Source: Neoceratodus forsteri (Eukaryota; Chordata; Ceratodontiformes; Ceratodontidae). Taken from it: 64,000 nt of DNA. The stretch is taken from positions 1,559,568,501 to 1,559,632,500 of the forward strand of contig CM057449.1 of assembly GCA_016271365.2 (NCBI GenBank). The letters run 5' to 3'. The first letter of the stretch is position 1. Every line of letters begins with the position of its first letter. Of the stretch, positions 45,163 through 55,103 are shown in pieces. The notes below the pieces were generated by a model. The model was not told where the DNA came from. It ran no database searches and saw nothing but the letters and a program-made list of their open reading frames with translations. The position numbers were made by a program, and so were the translations under genes.

Positions 45163-45250
45163 TTATAAAATGGGCTTAAGAAATCCAAGTCTCTGATTGG
45201 CTACTACATCATCTGAGCTGTGTCCTTATCAGATGATATAGTAGCCAACC
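45163..45250 (+). repeat. Palindromic module A, copy A4
   Basis: Starts TTATAAAATGGGC with a 'ctctgattggct' box. Its hairpin TTGGCTACTACATCATCTGA pairs with TCAGATGATATAGTAGCCAA around a 12-nt loop, with one mismatch. The stem sequence is unlike the other A copies. Confidence 0.7.
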
Positions 45251-45292
45251 GGGACTACTGCCCACCAAGAAGCCACATGACAACAAAAATCA

Positions 45293-45341
45293 ATGAGCTC
45301 TGCCAAGCATCAACAGAAACACTGACTGGCAGAGCTCACTG
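45293..45341. repeat. Small perfect hairpin
   Basis: TGAGCTCTGCCA pairs exactly with TGGCAGAGCTCA across a 21-nt loop, just downstream of module A4. Confidence 0.7.
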
Positions 45342-45344
45342 AAG

Positions 45345-46250
45345 CAGCAGCACAACAGCACTCGCGGGCAGCACAGTAACGGAACAGTGGCATTCATGTC
45401 CATGTCCAAAAGCGTGACAGCACAAAATAAAAGATATGTGTCCCCCTTGCAGGACAACACATTTACAAATTTAGTAACTTGCATTTAGATTTTCACTGTC
45501 CATCTGTACCTATCAAGTGGTGCTCTCCTCAGGCTGTCATTCTGCTCCCGCACTTTGAAACCTCTGCCATAAACGGTAGCAGAATGTGTGGCGTCTCTGC
45601 ACATGTCCTGCATCTCAATTAATAAAACTTTGTACCTTTTGTTATCTTTTTCACTGCTTGTCTGCCTCCTGCCACCAGTGTATACCTGTCATTGCCAGCA
45701 TTTTCAAACAGCGCCGAGAAACCCGCCAAGAAAACCGAAACAGTACGGTTTTTTCATCATCAACCGCAAATGCCGTCAGCAACGCCATCTACCCGACGCA
45801 CCATCGGCGCACCATCAGCGCAGCAGTGTTCTCAGTGCCTCAAAAGAACATGCTCACTTTTCAAACCAGGCACTGCTTTCCTTTTAAATAAAATAATCAC
45901 CAAAATCTGCCTGTCAGAGCGAAAGCAGGAAACAGGAAGAAGGATTCTCTCTGCTCTCTACGGTGTCTGGTGAGGACAGGCTCGCTCCCAGTCAACACAG
46001 CCACTCCTCTGTTAACAGTGCAATTCCCTAACTAAAACACAGCCAAAGAAAGAAACAAAAAGACCCAATAAAGTAAAAGGCATATTCTGAATGGATTCAG
46101 AACTTTTGTGTGCGGGGAGGGACAATAAATACATTCCAAATAAACTTAATAGGATGGACTATTTTTTACTGTTTTCACTATTTGAAACCTTTTCTTATGT
46201 TTCACTTTTTGTATTTTTTTTTTTTACACATTAAAAATTACTTTGGGAAG
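45345..46250. other. Unassigned
   Basis: There is a CpG-bearing patch at 45,700-45,830. 'atcaattaataaaacttt' appears at both 44,104 and 45,613, hinting at a diverged shared repeat. No gene seen. Confidence 0.3.
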
Positions 46251-46263
46251 GGCCTATTTATAG

Positions 46264-46402
46264 CCAAGACTAACACATTTCGGCAGTGGTTACGCAGCGA
46301 TAAGAGCACGCTTGAGCAGGCACCGCGTAAGCGCCGTGGCCTTAGTACACCCTAGGTGTGTTTTATCAGCACGCAACCCACACCTTGTCGGTGTTATTGC
46401 TT
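46264..46402. repeat. Palindromic module B, copy B5 (diverged)
   Basis: The right end 'ggtgttattgcttacg' fits the tip. The stem GTGGTTACGCAGCGATAAG pairs imperfectly with the right arm. The loop has GGCAC..GCGCCGTGGCC. It is more diverged than B2-B4. Confidence 0.5.
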
Positions 46403-46580
46403 ACGTAACCCTCTTCATTTGGACCAATAATACCCTGGCTAGCTCAAGGTCTTGAGGCAGACTACCCCTACAGTACCTCAAATGCTAGATGATGGTACTG
46501 GCAGTTGTGACCCACATATCTAAGCAGGGAGGAAATGTTATGTACTGCATCTGAGTTTGTTTGCATTGTTCTATGTATAA

Positions 46581-46848
46581 TTATACAATGGCAAGAAAAA
46601 ATCCTGGACTCTGATTGGTCAGTCTTGGGCTGGACCCGTGATGTAAACCAGTACAACATCACGGGTCTAGTCTCAGCCTCACTGTGAACCTGCAGATGAG
46701 CTTTTGGATGATGAGCCTGATGAGCTTATGGCAGATGAGCTTTTTTTTTTGCATCTCCTCTTAAGAAACAAAAATATTTTTCCACACTAATAAAAATATT
46801 GTTTAAAATTATTTTTTATTTTATATATAACAACAAGCCATTGTATAA
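46581..46848 (+). repeat. Palindromic module A, copy A5
   Basis: Perfect 12-bp terminal inverted repeats: TTATACAATGGC and GCCATTGTATAA. A 'ctctgattggtcag' box and a 12-bp hairpin (GACCCGTGATGT / ACATCACGGGTC) lie inside. B4 follows with a 2-bp overlap or spacer. Confidence 0.75.
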
Positions 46849-46996
46849 TAGCAATAATGCCCTCCAGGGTGTGTGTTGTTTGGGATAACGTCACACCTCA
46901 GTTGTTGGATGCACTCTGCCTGCGGCCACATGCCCAACCACCTGAGGCATGATATTATCCCAGCACGACACACACCCTGTCAGGCATTATTGCTTA
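46849..46996. repeat. Palindromic module B, copy B4
   Basis: The left tip is AGCAATAATGCCCTCCAGGG. The right arm reads back as AAGCAATAATGCCTGACAGGG, length aside. The stem GTGTGTGTTGTTTGGGATAA pairs with the right arm. The outer loop is ATGCACTCTGCC. The tips have the same AATG variant on both sides, so the arms changed together. Confidence 0.8.
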
Positions 46997-47129
46997 AGTG
47001 TACTCCCTGCTGGCTATATCTCTGCATGTTTTCTCTAGTGTAACAACATTGTTAACTTCCTGTTTAAAACTGAAAATAAAGTGAGTAGCACATGGCTCTT
47101 TAGTCTCCCTCTCTCTCTCTTTCCCCCCA

Positions 47130-47470
47130 GCGTGTATGAGTTATTTTGTAAAAAGGATAAGAAAAGTGGGTAAACCGGCAAGAACACAACAGTTATTTAT
47201 GGCAGGAAAGAAAGAAATTTGGTTTTATAGAGTACCTATCATATGCACTGCATCCCAAAGTGTTTTGTGAGCTATGGACAGCTGTATCAGCCATTAGGCA
47301 AGCATAAAGTGGTTCAGTGAGATTAAGGAAAGCTTAGTAAGGGTAAGCATGATTAGTAAAGTGTATTGTATTATGTGTATGGCTTATTAATAGCTTGATG
47401 TATAAACACTGGCAATACGCCAATACCTGTATATATTGCCATGCCAATAAAGTTATTCAAACTTGAATCT
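47130..47470. mobile_element. Retroposon 3' end with 'gccaataaagttatt' tail
   Basis: Ends in 'ttgccatgccaataaagtta' and 'ttcaaacttgaatctg'. The same ending occurs at 50,690-50,730 ('catgccaataaagc', then 'ttgaattcaactg'). This is typical of L2/RTE-like LINE tails. Confidence 0.4.
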
Positions 47471-47539
47471 GAAGCAGAGAGATAGAAAAGGGGGGACAGA
47501 GGAAGAGGGGAAAAGAGGGGGAGTGAGAGGGAGGAGAGG

Positions 47540-47648
47540 ATGAATAGCTTTCTAATTAGGGTCTGTGGTGATACTGTAGGTAGGAAAAAATGGTCAGACT
47601 GGATGGGCCAGGTGGTCCTTATTTGCCATCAAATTCTAGGTTTCATTA
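47540..47648 (+). mobile_element. CR1-type 3' end scrap
   Basis: 'gtcagactggatgggccagg' followed by 'tggtccttatttgcc' and 'attctaggttt'. Confidence 0.6.
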
Positions 47649-47649
47649 A

Positions 47650-49079
47650 CCCCTTCCTCAGGAGGGAGCTTACCTGGACATCTCTTGTGCCACCCCTGGA
47701 GCCCTGCCTTCTAATACTCTGCTCACTCCGACCCCAGGACTACAGCTTTGAGGGGCACCAAAGGAGCTGTCTTGCCATACGCTGTACTGTTGCACAGTCA
47801 GGGTGTATACGTTAAAGCGGGTAGCTATTCAAACATGCAATCTGGTTCCAGCATGAATGTTTCAGTGCTAGGAGCACCTGTTAGCTCACCAGATCCATAC
47901 CCACAACCCTAACCTCCTGACCAGACAACAGCCCAGGTGGGCTGCAACAAACTTTTGAGTATAGCACACCTTTGGGGGCATTTAAATAAGTAAAAATAAA
48001 GCTGAATTTGAAGAACAGGGCTCCATTCAAGCAGGGGGATCACCATCTTTGTGCCCTTCAAACCAGACTCCACCCAATCAGTGACCAGCAAGTCAAAGCA
48101 AAGGGCTTTGGGAGAATGGTGCAATAGGCCCTCCCAAATGCATTGGCGGGCTGAGAGAAGTCAATCAGAGGACAGGGCAGGAGGAGTAATGGACAGCCCT
48201 GCGTCTCCAATAAGGGACTGAATGGGAAAGAAGAAGGGGCTAAGCCATGGAGAAGCAGGGAGCAGTCTGAGATGGAGTGAGAAGGGTGCAGACCTACCAC
48301 AGGTGAGAGAAAGCAAGAGGCCTAGCCAGACCAAAGAATCTTGTGACCCCTTTCCAGGGTTCATGCAGAAAACCCTTTGTGAACCTTTCCCTGGGTTCAT
48401 CTGCTTGAGTGATTGTTCCAGATGAGCCCTGAGTGGGAGAAATTGTTGAAAGTGTGAACCAGTGAACCATGTTTGCTGCATTCAAAAGTTGCTGAGCTGA
48501 TCCAAGCATGAACAGAGAGCTGCATCCTACCCAGACTATTCCAGAACCAGATAAGGGGCTAGCTAGTCCTTATCCAATGGGGTGGAATGGGGAACAGGGG
48601 CCATGAGCGTGTGCCTGAGTACAGGTGTACTCTTAACCCATAGGGGAGTCAGACTGTGGAGTTGCTCCTGGGTCTGGGCTCCTTGGGAACCGGGAACCTG
48701 CTGTAGAGTGCTCCTGGGGCTGAGAGTCATTCATGATGAGCTGCATCACGAGATGTGTGAGCCAGAAGGGTTGTGCTGCTGTGTCACATTCAAGAGACTC
48801 TGAAGCTCCTGTTTGCTGTTGACTGGCTCCTGTATGCTGTTCCCCACCTTATCTGAACTGCTGCATGAGAGGGTCACATGAGTGCTGGCATTGCTGGCTG
48901 GATTTTTTTAACTTCCCCTTGTTTGAATTACTACTGGGTTTTCAAGCTTGTTGAGAGTGCAAGCAAGTCTTTTGGAATTTCGAGTTCTTATGAAATTGTG
49001 CTAGGACACTATGGCCTGTGGCGGGGGTGGGGATTAAAATGCAGACTTGCTAACTTTCCTCAATTGCATCACCAAAAGA
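47650..49079. other. Unassigned, GC-moderate
   Basis: Many short open frames but no motif. 'ccctttccagggttcatgc' and 'cctttccctgggttcatctg' at 48,348 and 48,384 are a local direct repeat of about 36 bp. Confidence 0.3.
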
Positions 49080-49087
49080 ACCCGGGC

Positions 49088-49247
49088 CAGGGGTGTAACT
49101 ACAAGGGTGTAGGGGGTGCAGTTGCACCTAGGCCCACAAGGTCTGAGGGGCCCAAATCATAATTTTGATGTTTATTCAAAACCGGGGGGCGGGGGCCCTC
49201 TAACATAGTCTTGCACCCAGGCCATCTTGGAATTTGCTACACCACTG
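49088..49247. mobile_element. hAT-type MITE, 160 bp
   Basis: Ends CAGGGGTGTAACTA and, read from the right, CAGTGGTGTAGCAA, both in the hAT style CAGnGG. Flanking 8-mers ACCCGGGC and ACCCGGGA differ at one position, a classic 8-bp target duplication. No coding. Confidence 0.8.
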
Positions 49248-49259
49248 ACCCGGGAAACA

Positions 49260-49925
49260 TAACAACCAGTCCTGCTTTAGGACTCTAGTGTAACTCTTGG
49301 GTACCTAGAGTCTGTTTGGTATTTGTATTATACTTTAATCTATAGTTCTACTACTGGTACCAGCTAAAGAGTATACCACACTCTGTGTAAATTAAGTAAT
49401 CTGTTTTTGCCCCTTGCTTGGGTGGGTGCATCCTCATCTCTGTGGGGTCTGAGAGTGGGGTATTGGCCTACATTACTGAGGTTCCTGGGGTATATTAATA
49501 TATAGGGGAGTGCTTAATGTGGCTTGCAACTGATTAACCTTCCATTCTTTTCCAGCTGCCAGGACTTTGTTATCAAATAAAGGCACTGTTAATTGTTCAA
49601 ACTTTACCCTTGTGTGTGCCCTCAGTTTGTACAATCTGAGTTCTTTATTGGTAAAAGTGATAACTGTTGGTGGTCCCCAGGTGGTGGTTCAATCCAGTGT
49701 AGGGAGGTGGGTAGGTACTGCATCCCAGAGGGTGGTATTGTACACAACATCTGGACCACTTATTCTCTCTGGATGGAGGCACTGTGCTATTTATTATTTG
49801 TTCTGTGACAAACTCCCCTCCCGAAGGAGAAAGAACAAACCCAAACTCCGCAACCTGGTATGCCCTGTACAGTCTCCAGGCAGGGGCGAGAAACCGGTGA
49901 CTGTGTGAACCGTGGGTCACATTTC
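49260..49925 (+). other. Possible LTR-derived segment
   Basis: 'tgtaactcttgggtacctag' at 49,290, an AATAAA at 49,577 and a G/C-rich end near 'gtgggtcaca' at 49,921 have the look of an LTR. Matching ends and a target duplication are lacking. Confidence 0.2.
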
Positions 49926-49934
49926 TATATGAGA

Positions 49935-50100
49935 GACAGTGGAAGGTATGAGGTAGAGAGAGAGAGGGAGAGAGAAGAAGAGATAGAGAGGAGGAGAGAG
50001 AGAAAAGAGGGAGATGGGGAGACAGAGAGAGGGAGAGAGAAGAAAAGAAATATATGGGGAGAGAAAGAGTTGAGAGAGAGAGAGAGAAAGATGTCTTAAA
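49935..50100. repeat. (GA)-rich low-complexity DNA
   Basis: An almost pure purine strand of 'gagaga' and 'gaagaga' repeats. Long open frames here come only from composition. Confidence 0.9.
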
Positions 50101-50194
50101 ACAGAACAAGGAATACACAAACAGAATTAGAAATGAAAAGAAAATAGATTATGTAGCCAGTGTCATGTGGGTCATTTGAAAACAAGATTTACTT

Positions 50195-50402
50195 TCTTTT
50201 AAATTGTTTATTTATTTTACAGTTTTTTGGCCAGGAAAGATACACCAAGCAAAGGCTCATTTGCATGTACATCCTGGGGGCACAGGGAAGTTAAGTGACT
50301 TGTTCATAGTCACACAGTATGCAAGCTGTGACTGTGAGATTCAAACCCAGTTCTGTAGGTTTACAGCTCAGTACTCTTAACCACTATGCTATACTGCCTT
50401 CC
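50195..50402 (-). mobile_element. MIR-like SINE, full length with tail
   Basis: Reading the minus strand: head 'aggcagtatagcatagtggt', B box 'gggtttgaatctc', core 'actatgaacaagtcacttaa', a Cys-rich-looking 'ccccaggatgtacatgc', tail 'ctttcctggcc' and a 3' '(aaataaat)' end. All the parts are in order. Confidence 0.8.
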
Positions 50403-50659
50403 TGAAACTATGCCAAATACACAGAGATCACTATGTTACAAAGTTCTCTCAGAAAGATACTACATTTAAAACATTTAATGATGAGGCTGAGATGAGTACT
50501 ATTCTGGGGTGAAAATATGGACACGGATACAGTAGCTGCAGAATATCTAACAAAATGTCATCATGTCAAACATTCTGAGGCAACACTCTGCCCCTAACAG
50601 AATTTGGTTTGTTTGCTCATTGATATCATATTTGATATGATTCTTGTACAGAATGTGAT

Positions 50660-50735
50660 TAGTCTGTAAAAGTATTTGCAATATTGGTATTATAGGCATG
50701 CCAATAAAGCATCATTGAATTCAACTGAAACTGAG
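50660..50735 (+). mobile_element. Retroposon 3' tail (L2/RTE-like)
   Basis: 'ggcatgccaataaagcatc' and 'attgaattcaactgaaactg'; same ending style as at 47.4 kb. Confidence 0.4.
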
Positions 50736-50739
50736 CTGA

Positions 50740-51182
50740 GAGACAGAGGAAGAAGGCAAAAAAGAGAGGGGGGGAACGACAATGTGAAATAGAGCAATAG
50801 AGAGAGAGGGGGAGAGGGAGGGAGAGAACTCAAGAGAGACAGACAGAAAGTGAGGGAGATAGGGGAGAGACAGACAGAAGGGGAGAGGAAGAGGTTGAGT
50901 GAGAGATGGGAAAGAGAGAGTAAGAGATAGAGTAAGAGATATGGAAAGAGAGATGGAGATGATGGATGGATAGATAGAGAGAGACAGACAGACAGACATG
51001 ATAAGACAGAGATAGATGATAGAGAGATAGATGATAGCTAGAAAGATAGATAGACAGATGGATGATAGCTAGAAAGATGATGGATGGATGGATGGACAGA
51101 CAGACAGATAATAGATAGATAGATAGAAAGAAACTAGAGATGGGGAGGAAAACAGACATGGAGAGGGAGAGAGAGAGAGAGA

Positions 51183-51215
<33 letters not shown>
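50740..51215. repeat. Purine-rich (GA)n, (GATA)n and (GACA)n low complexity
   Basis: Runs of 'gagaga', 'gatagata', 'gacagaca' and 'gatggatgg'. Open frames on the minus strand with Ser/Leu/Ile repeats are compositional. Confidence 0.9.
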
Positions 51216-51221
<6 letters not shown>

Positions 51222-51285
51222 CTGGATAGACTCAGGTCGCAGGACCTTTTTTGCTGCTGATAAATTCTTTGTTTCTATGGAGAAA
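51216..51285 (+). mobile_element. CR1-type 3' tail scrap
   Basis: 'gggctggatagactcaggtc' then 'gcaggaccttttttgctg' and 'attctttgtttctatgg'. Confidence 0.5.
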
Positions 51286-51319
51286 GACGGAGAAGGACAG
51301 AGACACAACTGGAGAGAAG

Positions 51320-51444
51320 TTAAACACAAGGATATATGATTTGCTCATGGTTACACAGGCAGTAAACTGTGGTGCATGTATTCATAATCAATGGCTCCAA
51401 ATTCCCAGCCCTGCATTCGAGCCACTATGCTGCAATGCCTCCCA
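51320..51444 (-). mobile_element. MIR-like SINE fragment
   Basis: The + strand has 'gatttgctcatggttacaca' and 'gagccactatgctgcaatgc', the antisense of the MIR core and head. Confidence 0.55.
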
Positions 51445-53725
51445 AAGAGATGGCTTCATCAAACAAGAAATTAGGTATATTTAATGTTACTTGTGCACTA
51501 TACATGTTTAAACTAGACCTTTTTTTTACAAAAGCCTGTTCTTTTTGGCTGAAGAGTTTTCTCCCCAAAAGTCTGAAACTGAATTTGTATACAGATGTTG
51601 CTGGTGGTATTTTATATGCAGATCACACTCCATTTGAACAGGAAACAGTAATGGGGTCACTACATCACAGCATGGAGTGGGTGAGGAAAATCAGAGGCAG
51701 TGTTCTGAAGCTAGAATCCCATGAAACTCTCACAAACCACACAATTGAGGCGCGGCAGATTGACTGATTTGCCAGTGTAAAGAAGCACAATATAAACATC
51801 CTTTGCAATTCTTGTTATTCCTCCGAGCGGATATTTAGTGTTTCAGAAACACAATGCCGAAAGTCTTTTCTGCTTGACCATGTCTAATAGTGATGTGCAT
51901 GCAAAACTGTATCGCAAGCCAAAATATGAAGATAATATTACTGCAAGTCATACAACTTCACGTGTCTATTTATAGTGTGTCTTTTACATTTTCTGTATCA
52001 CAAAACACATTATGGGATTATTGAAAAGACCGTGAAGGACAATAATGGTATAGCAGAAAGTGTAACAGTGCATGAACCACAGATCAACACCATTTTTAAA
52101 ATGATAAAATAGTAATAGTGTATGAACCTATGCCAGCGTCTTGACAGGGAAAACAGGGTGGGGGAAGGAGGGACTAGTGGAAGGTAGACATTATTAGTCA
52201 TTGAAAGCATGACAATGTAAGGTTTGAGAAGTCATAAGAAATGTGAGTGAGCACCTTTGAGGCACTGAGATATCAGTTATGTTTGCATGTAATTAAGGCG
52301 GAACAAGGAAAAAGTAGTAGCGGTAGGCTGAGTTTGTCGATTAAACTGAAGCCCATCTCAGTGATACTTTTCTATATGCAGAACATTTATGTTCCCTTTA
52401 CACAGCTGTTTATGTTAGTTAATAGGGAAATGAGTGTATATGTTAATTGTGCATAAAGATTTAATGAATAGCGCCCATTAAGCTATAGTTTGCAGAGACT
52501 GAGAGAGAGAGAAACGGAGAGTAGATGTATAGAGAGGGAGCTGGAAAGAACTGTGTTTCCTGCAACTTTCAGGACTATTCATCTCAAACCCAAAACCCAT
52601 GAAAAGTGTGGAATCCTACTATTATACAGTGGGCATTTTAAATACTGAAACCTGACAGGTCAGCTGGGACCCTTGCCTGTAAGTATGTAATGTAACCTTC
52701 TCATTGCCATAAGGGTTACTAGCTAGCATGTGATTTTTCTAAAATAATTTTTTCACTCAGAGGGGTTAATGTTCTAGCCTGAATTATATACAACAAATGT
52801 GTTTCCTGTTGTTGAAACTTTTCTGCGTTAGCAAAAAGGTGTCATCCTGTGTTGTGCAGTGTGTGCCCATTGGCTTAGTATTTTCAGAGGTATTCCTTCC
52901 CGCTCCTGCAAAAAAGTGTGTGTTTTCAGGTTCCAGAAATGTTCACTAGTGTCTTGTATCAGAGCCCATGAGGCTTGGACACTGAAGGATGCAATTTTCC
53001 ATCGATGCAGGTAGTCTTTAGGCTCAGGATGATGCAGAGTCCTGGCTATTAAATGGCAATGGCTCCCTCCCAGTGTAGGTCTCCTTAGGTTCAGATCCTA
53101 CTCTGGGTCTGAGGTTGGGAACAGCAGGGACTTGTTGGTAGCTGACTCTCAAGGAGGGCTGTCTGATGGTATCCGCTTTGTAGTTCTGTGTCCAACAAAA
53201 ATAAATAGCACCATTCCTGATGGAGGAACTGAGTCCAAATCAGTCAAGACTTTGGAAGTTCTGCAGAAGATCAGTGAATGGGGTGATGACATGACATCAG
53301 GACCAGAGAGCAAAAGGGTAGGATGCAGTGAGCCAGGTAATCCTCATAGCTGTGACCGCATGGCCCTGTGGCACTGAACAGTTCAGCAAGGGGTGAGGTG
53401 CAGCTCCCAGTTTTCTACCTCAGTGCTTTATGTGACCATACCTGGGCACCATGGCCCATATACAAGAGGGTATACCCCTCCCATACTACTCTGCTCATGC
53501 CCCTCAAACTTGAAGTAGACTGCCATCTCCACACAACACAAACAAGTAGACCATAAATACAAATGTTCACCTTTTGGTGTTTTTTTTCCTGTGCTCACAA
53601 TCATTGCCTGTCTTGTGCCCCCACTGCCACTTTTCCTGGCCCAAAATTATTGTCTCTCAGTATCCCTTCAATGTCAATCTCCTTTTTTTTCTTTTTTTTT
53701 TTACTCCCTTTTTTAATCCCACACC
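51445..53725. other. No gene recognised
   Basis: Mostly AT-rich with short open frames. There is a small purine-rich patch at 52,500-52,545. I see no motif or named repeat. Confidence 0.35.
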
Positions 53726-53729
53726 CAGA

Positions 53730-54195
53730 TCGACCCTTGTTGCCCCTACCTTGTACCCAGCCCTGTCATCCATCTACCCAGGACTTACCTCTATGGGTGT
53801 TCCTCCCAGGCTTGCCCCAAGTGCAGGGCCTATTGGGGGGAAGCCACAACCCCCAAAGGGCCTGACACTTGGTTTCTGGAGTTCCACACCTGCATCGGCC
53901 CTCATCACCACTACCTTGCACTCAGCCCCATCATCCATTTACCCAGGACATACCTCTCCCGGTGTTCCTCCCTGGCTTGCCCCCCAGGACAGGGCCTGTT
54001 GGGGGGGAGGCCATATCCCCCAGAGGACTTGCTTTTCGGAGTCCATACCTAGACCAGCCCTCATCGCCCCTACCTTGCACCCGGCCCCATCATCCTTCTA
54101 CCCAGGATTTACCTCTCCCAGTATTCCTCCCTAGCTTTCCCCCAGGGCAGGGCCTGTTTGGGGGGGGCCATATCCCCCAGAGGACCTGAAGTTTG
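53730..54195 (+). repeat. Tandem repeat, about 160-bp unit, three copies
   Basis: The phrases 'ccctaccttgtacccagccc', 'cactaccttgcactcagccc' and 'ccctaccttgcacccggccc' start about 53,746, 53,910 and 54,068. Each is followed by 'ctacccaggac/att' and 'ttcctccc'. Proline-rich open frames over this segment follow from the repeat and are not taken as a gene. Confidence 0.8.
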
Positions 54196-54394
54196 ATTTC
54201 TGGAGAGCACTTCAGTCCACAGTGTAGAGCCTGTGGAGTGAGGCAGGCAGTATCCTGCAATGGTCCAGCATTTTCTCCTTTTTTTCGTCCCCCTGGAAGA
54301 CATGATGTGCAACGATGTACAGGTGCGTGCACCAACATCTGCCATGCCTCTCCAATCCTCGAGCTCTAGCTGCCTCTCTCCCAGCATCCACTAG

Positions 54395-54580
54395 GAGTCA
54401 ATCAAGCAATGGTCATTTCCCCATCCTCCTCCTCCTGGAAGAGGAGAGCAGTCCTTCAGACGCTTGATCCTTCTCCCCTCTGCCAGCATTCCAACATCCC
54501 GGGCTCGCTTCCAAACCCAGGTTGTCACTGTCAGAAGCAGTAGCACTACTGCTGCACCGGCGTCCTGGCCTTTCAATGTC
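54395..54580 (-). mobile_element. tRNA-headed SINE fragment
   Basis: Minus strand: 'gtgcagcagtagtgctactg' head, then 'gacaacctgggtttggaagc' (B box) and body motif 'ggactgctctcctcttcc'. Confidence 0.5.
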
Positions 54581-54672
54581 ACTCTCACCAACTCCTGGCC
54601 CAAAACTGTTGTCTCTGTTTTGTGGCTCCTATTCACTGCCACTCTCAATAACTTATGGCCCTACATCATTCA

Positions 54673-54673
<1 letters not shown>

Positions 54674-54708
<35 letters not shown>

Positions 54709-54772
54709 TCCCTCTCCCTCAACCCTCTCCCTCTCCTCACCCTCCCTCTCCTCTCCCTCCCTCTCATGGTCC
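54674..54772. repeat. (CT)n low complexity
   Basis: A CT dinucleotide run passing into 'ccctct' repeats. Confidence 0.95.
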
Positions 54773-55103
54773 GCCTTTACCACCACTCTCTTTAAATCTG
54801 GGCCTGAAACTATTGTCTGTCTCTCTCTCTCTCATAGCACCCTGCACCATCTCATCCACTCTCTCTAAGACTCATTCAGGATGCCTTAAAATGAAACTGA
54901 CTAACTCAGCTAGTGAAATTAGACAAATAAAATATTACAGAATTTCACATCAGTCATTCTAGTGCTGGATGGGGGAGACTATTTTATGGAGGAAAATAAC
55001 AAGAAAGGTTATTTCCATACAAACTTTAAAATCACTTTTAAAATATAAATTTAAGATATATTTTCAACAAAATTCTTTATTTTACTGAAGAGTCCAATGT
55101 AAA

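Noticed and set aside
48342..49921. LTR from TGTGACC to GGTCACA
   Set aside because: The ends are inverted-looking, but flanking bases do not form a duplication, no partner LTR or primer site was seen, and a hAT MITE sits inside.
49645..51329. Minus-strand frames of about 90-157 codons rich in Ser, Leu and Ile
   Set aside because: They read through GA and GATA simple repeats. The open length is a result of composition.
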